From: an uncultured Porphyromonadaceae bacterium
Lineage (GTDB): Bacteria; Bacteroidota; Bacteroidia; Bacteroidales; Muribaculaceae
DNA length: 16,034 nucleotides
Assembly: GCA_947177595.1 (NCBI GenBank)
Contig: CAMWUZ010000018.1
Coordinates: 1-16,034, forward strand
Reading direction: 5' to 3'
How positions within the stretch are numbered: the stretch's first letter is position 1; the number at the start of each line of letters is the position of its first letter. The notes under the pieces were generated by a model that worked only from the letters and a program-made list of their open reading frames with translations, made no database searches and was not told the origin of the DNA. The translations under genes and the position numbers were made by a program. Shown one piece after another: positions 13,434-16,034 of this stretch.

Positions 13434-14216
13434 TCAGTTATATGCCCTCAGGCGCATTATCATTTCATCGAAATTCACTTTGTGTGCGTCAAATTCCGGT
13501 CCGTCTATGCACACGAATTTGGTTTTGCCATCGACAGTTACGCGGCAGGCACCGCACATTCCGGTACCGTCCACCATAATAGTGTTTAAGGAGCACATTG
13601 TCGGCACTCCGTATTTTTCGGTGAGTAGAGATACGAATTTCATCATTACAGCAGGTCCTATAGTAACAACCAAATCGACCTTTTCGCGTTTTATGACGCT
13701 CTCTACGCCTTCGGTTACGAGCCCTTTGTTGCCGTATGATCCGTCATCGGTCATAATGATAACCTCATCGCTCCACGGAGCAACCTGCTCCTCAAGGATA
13801 ATCAGTTCTTTAGTGCGTGCGGCAAGCACCGTTATTACTTTGTTACCAGCCTGTTTCATCGCTTTGATTATAGGAAGCAGCGGTGCCACTCCGACTCCGC
13901 CTCCACAGCAAACGACTGTGCCGACTTTCTCTATATGAGTGGCTTTGCCAAGCGGTCCTACCACGTCAGTGAGGCTGTCGCCCGGTTCAAGGGCACAAAT
14001 CTTGGCGGTGGAGACCCCGATCTGCTGAATGACAAGAGTTATTGTTCCGGCAGCAGGGTCAGCATCAGCGATTGTGAGAGGGATGCGCTCTCCCCCCTCG
14101 CCAGCGCGGACAATGACGAAATGCCCCGGTTTGCGTGAGCGGGCAATCGGCGGCGCTTCCACAACCATACGGACAACATTTTCCGAGAAATGCTCTTTTT
14201 CCTTAATAATAAACAT
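13434..14216 (-). CDS. nfnA: NfnA: small FAD/NAD-binding, [2Fe-2S] subunit of the Nfn complex
   Basis: The 260-aa protein is of the ferredoxin-NADP+ reductase/PyrK type. A beta-barrel FAD domain includes GHFVIV (31-36) and the flavin motif RIPLTI (44-49); the NAD-binding fold has GGGVGVAPLLP (105-115). A C-terminal [2Fe-2S] segment carries C208, C221, C224 and C236 (for example MCGACRV at 220-226); a nearby D216 corresponds, as I recall, to an unusual Asp cluster ligand described in the Thermotoga enzyme. PyrK (dihydroorotate dehydrogenase electron-transfer subunit) and sulfide dehydrogenase subunit are the related alternatives, but adjacency to nfnB settles it. It is the first gene of the operon, with a promoter box about 40 nt upstream. 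Confidence 0.88.
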   Translation of the reverse strand: MFIIKEKEHFSENVVRMVVEAPPIARSRKPGHFVIVRAGEGGERIPLTIADADPAAGTITLVIQQIGVSTAKICALEPGDSLTDVVGPLGKATHIEKVGTVVCCGGGVGVAPLLPIIKAMKQAGNKVITVLAARTKELIILEEQVAPWSDEVIIMTDDGSYGNKGLVTEGVESVIKREKVDLVVTIGPAVMMKFVSLLTEKYGVPTMCSLNTIMVDGTGMCGACRVTVDGKTKFVCIDGPEFDAHKVNFDEMIMRLRAYN

Positions 14217-14255
14217 AATATGATGGTGGGTGGTATAAATTTGCTATGATTTATG

Positions 14256-14263
14256 CAAATATA
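14256..14263 (-). promoter_or_regulatory. Putative -7 box of the nfnAB operon
   Basis: TATATTTG on the minus strand fits TAnnTTTG, 40 nt upstream of the nfnA start. No clear -33 TTG lies at 19-21 nt. It sits in the 120-bp divergent spacer, only 23 bp from the opposing box, so the two promoters overlap. Confidence 0.5.
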
Positions 14264-14286
14264 GTAATAATATTGTATGTTTTAAT

Positions 14287-14294
14287 TAACTTTG
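14287..14294 (+). promoter_or_regulatory. Putative -7 box of the C1 peptidase gene
   Basis: TAACTTTG fits TAnnTTTG and leaves about 36 nt of leader before the ATG at 14337. The -33 element is weak. The flanking region is very A/T-rich. Confidence 0.55.
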
Positions 14295-14336
14295 CGATAG
14301 ATTGATAAACTTATTACTAATTATATTAATTGCATA

Positions 14337-15539
14337 ATGAAAAAGTATCTATTCGCTGCCGCGGTGATGAGTCTTGCCGCTTCATCCTGGGCGGCTCCGG
14401 TGCATCCTGACAGCACCGGCTTTAAGTTTACTGATGTGAAGGTTGTGAAAACCAGTCCTGTGCGCGATCAGAACAAGTCGGGAACATGCTGGTGCTTCTC
14501 AAGCAACACTTTCTTTGAGAACGAAATTCTCCGCAAGACAGGCAAGCCTGTTGACCTCAGCGAGATGTTTGTTGTGTGGCATACCTACGATGACAAGGCT
14601 GACAAGTATATCAGAACCAACGGTAAGATCAATTTCTCCCAAGGTGGTAGCGGTCTTGATGTGCCTTATGTATGGGCAAAGTACGGTGCTGTTCCCGAAA
14701 GTGTGTATGCGGGTCTTAACTACGGTGAGGACAACCACGTTCACGGCGAACTTGAGGCAGGTATGAGCGGTTATCTCAATGCAATCAACCGTAAGCCTAA
14801 CCGTCGCCTCTCAACCGCTTGGCGCAACGGTCTTCAGGGTATTCTGAATGCATATTTCGGTGAACTTCCCGAAACATTCGAGTATGAGGGCAAGACCTAC
14901 ACCCCGAAGAGTTTCGCTGAATCACTCAAAATCAATCCTGATGATTATGTTGCTGTGACATCTTTCACCCATCATCCTTTCTACGAACCATTCGTGCTTG
15001 AGGTTTCAGACAACTGGCTGTCAGGTCAGTATCATAATGTGCCTGTTGAGGAGATGAAAGCCATCGTTGACAACGCGATTGAAAACGGTTACTCTGTAGC
15101 CTGGGCAGCGGATGTGAGCGAAGGGGGCTTCAAATGGGCAAACGGTTATGCAGTTATGCCTGCCGGCAAAAAAGAAGCCGATATGGAAGGAACCGAACTC
15201 AGCCGTTGGGTGAAACTCAGCGCAGCTGAAAAAGAGAAATCAAAATATGACATCAAGGGTCCGGTAGAAGAGATCAAGGTTACTCAGGAGATGCGTCAGG
15301 ATATGTTTGACCGTCAGGAAACCACAGATGACCACGGAATGGTTATCGTTGGTATCGCAACCGATCAGAACGGCAACAAATACTACAAGGTTCAGAACTC
15401 ATGGACAGACAACCAGATTTACGGAGGTTATTTCTATGTTTCGGAGCCTTACTTCCTTGCCAAGACAATGGATATTTATGTGAATAAGGAGGCTGTGCCC
15501 GCAGCTATCGCCAAGAAAATGGGCATCGCCAAGAAGTAA
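14337..15539 (+). CDS. Exported C1 cysteine peptidase (bleomycin hydrolase/PepC-like)
   Basis: The 400-aa protein has a signal peptide (about 1-20, Ala-rich cleavage region) and the papain-fold catalytic set: oxyanion Gln Q45 in RDQNKSGTCWCFSS, nucleophile C51, H333 in DDHGMVIVG and N354 in QNSW (353-356). The RDQxxxGTCWxFSS form and the large insertion between Cys and His resemble bleomycin hydrolase/aminopeptidase C proteins, which are self-compartmentalised hexamers whose C-terminal tail enters the active site. Unlike the cytosolic PepC group it is clearly exported and is shorter than the usual 440-470 aa. The gene is monocistronic with its own promoter and a very strong terminator, and its codons look more uniform than those of the gldB-like gene, suggesting high expression. 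Endo- versus aminopeptidase activity is undecided. Confidence 0.9.
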   Translation: MKKYLFAAAVMSLAASSWAAPVHPDSTGFKFTDVKVVKTSPVRDQNKSGTCWCFSSNTFFENEILRKTGKPVDLSEMFVVWHTYDDKADKYIRTNGKINFSQGGSGLDVPYVWAKYGAVPESVYAGLNYGEDNHVHGELEAGMSGYLNAINRKPNRRLSTAWRNGLQGILNAYFGELPETFEYEGKTYTPKSFAESLKINPDDYVAVTSFTHHPFYEPFVLEVSDNWLSGQYHNVPVEEMKAIVDNAIENGYSVAWAADVSEGGFKWANGYAVMPAGKKEADMEGTELSRWVKLSAAEKEKSKYDIKGPVEEIKVTQEMRQDMFDRQETTDDHGMVIVGIATDQNGNKYYKVQNSWTDNQIYGGYFYVSEPYFLAKTMDIYVNKEAVPAAIAKKMGIAKK

Positions 15540-15564
15540 GTAATCAAATATTCTGATAAATACG

Positions 15565-15599
15565 AAGGGATGAGCGGTATAGCTCATCCCTTTCTATTT
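15565..15599 (+). terminator. Strong terminator after the C1 peptidase gene
   Basis: AAGGGATGAGC (15565-15575) pairs perfectly over 11 bp with GCTCATCCCTT (15582-15592), loop GGTATA, followed by TCTATTT. It lies between convergent genes and could also act on the opposite strand, where a weaker TTCGTATTT follows. Confidence 0.88.
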
Positions 15600-15619
15600 A
15601 GATCTGATATCAGGTATTA

Positions 15620-16034
15620 TCAGTCGGGGACGCGCTCAAGTTTTTTGAGGTAGTAGTTGCGCAGGTCAGTCCATCTATAATAAGGTGCGGTAGATGTAGT
15701 AACCGGCAGTTTTACTTCACGCTCGTTTAGCAGAACCTTTACAAGCACATCTTCAGGTGCGGTAGAGCCATCGGGACGGTAGTAGATAATCTGTATGTTT
15801 GACGCCATCGGGAAAATCTCATAGTTTTTCCATTTGTCGGCTACTTCTTCAAGGTCATTTATCTCGTCTCCGTAGTGGTCAAGTTCCATAAGCACGGCAA
15901 GGGGCAGAACGCAAACTTCGTGACCGAATCTGAGGTTAGCTCCGGGGCGTGTAGATGCAATGGCTGTGTCAGATGAAGTAATCATGTTGCGGAGGCTCTC
16001 TCTTATACAAATATCCGAGCACACGAGACGTAGA
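15620..16034 (-). CDS. Histidine-type phosphatase (histidine acid phosphatase/MINPP-like), C-terminal part
   Basis: The frame runs from the right window edge to TGA at 15620-15622 with about 137 visible codons; the N-terminus, including the expected RHG catalytic motif, lies outside. What is seen matches the C-terminal half of Bacteroidetes histidine-type phosphatases (branch 2 of the histidine phosphatase superfamily): ANLRFGHEVCVLPLAVLMEL, where HE would supply the second catalytic His and the acid, then NIQIIYYRP, VLVKVLLNEREVKLPV and PYYRWTDLRNYY. These enzymes act on phosphomonoesters such as inositol phosphates. A GTG at 16024 is internal and not the true start, since the frame continues upstream to the edge. 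Confidence 0.78.
   Translation of the reverse strand, partial: LRLVCSDICIRESLRNMITSSDTAIASTRPGANLRFGHEVCVLPLAVLMELDHYGDEINDLEEVADKWKNYEIFPMASNIQIIYYRPDGSTAPEDVLVKVLLNEREVKLPVTTSTAPYYRWTDLRNYYLKKLERVPD

Noticed and set aside
13039..13938. Long open frame (about 299 codons) on the plus strand
   Set aside because: It is antisense to nfnB/nfnA, has no family-like motif, and the opposite strand encodes complete cofactor-binding motifs; it is a shadow of high-GC third positions.
15604..15613. CTGATATCAG palindrome near the end of the phosphatase gene
   Set aside because: A 10-bp self-complementary word without loop or context; probably chance beside the true terminator hairpin.
15620..16024. Treating the GTG at 16024 as the true start of a 134-aa protein
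   Set aside because: The frame stays open to the window edge and the visible part matches only the C-terminal portion of a much larger phosphatase.
1..16034. Search for CRISPR arrays, insertion sequences, toxin-antitoxin pairs or defence genes
   Set aside because: No direct-repeat array, transposase, terminal inverted repeats or defence-type domains were seen; the window is mostly ordinary core genes.

Overview
The window is chromosomal DNA of a Bacteroidetes bacterium, most likely order Bacteroidales and perhaps Muribaculaceae (the family is an inference from protein character, not a search). Evidence: promoter -7 boxes of the form TAnnTTTG, no clear Shine-Dalgarno sequences, a Bacteroidetes-type Rex, the type IX secretion protein PorV, a GldB-family lipoprotein, and a class A2 (CfxA/CblA-like) beta-lactamase. 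No transposase, integrase, phage gene, CRISPR array, tRNA or rRNA was seen. It reads as ordinary core genome with a few odd members.

Layout. (1) 1-3273, plus strand: the tail of an unrecognised protein, rex (NADH/NAD+ sensor), a degenerate fumarylacetoacetate-hydrolase-like protein, porV and ispF, closely spaced and probably cotranscribed at least in part. (2) 3285-8514, minus strand: a tight four-gene run in transcription order pepT, miaA, an acyltransferase-3 membrane protein and a GH20 beta-N-acetylhexosaminidase. Gaps run from a 4-nt overlap to 4 nt, and a good Bacteroidetes promoter precedes pepT. The two convergent runs meet at a hairpin built from the last codons of ispF and the hexosaminidase gene. 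(3) 8662-10494, plus: two abutting lipoprotein genes, a GldB-family protein and a class A beta-lactamase, closed by a terminator. (4) 10628-11345, plus: a promoter, a leader of about 130 nt with strong inverted repeats, a secreted thioredoxin-fold protein lacking CxxC, and a terminator. (5) 11420-14216, minus: a small hypothetical lipoprotein, then (separately terminated) nfnB and nfnA, the electron-bifurcating NADH/ferredoxin:NADP+ oxidoreductase. (6) 14337-15539, plus: an exported C1 cysteine peptidase, then a convergent, right-truncated histidine-type phosphatase gene.

Functional themes are redox balance (Rex, NfnAB), the cell envelope and export (PorV, GldB-like protein, lipoproteins, acyltransferase), and peptide or glycan breakdown (PepT, C1 peptidase, GH20). 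I found no convincing new multi-gene system. The items most worth a second look are the FAH-like pseudoenzyme after rex, the structured leader at 10669-10747, the GldB/beta-lactamase pair, and the convergent terminator encoded by gene ends.
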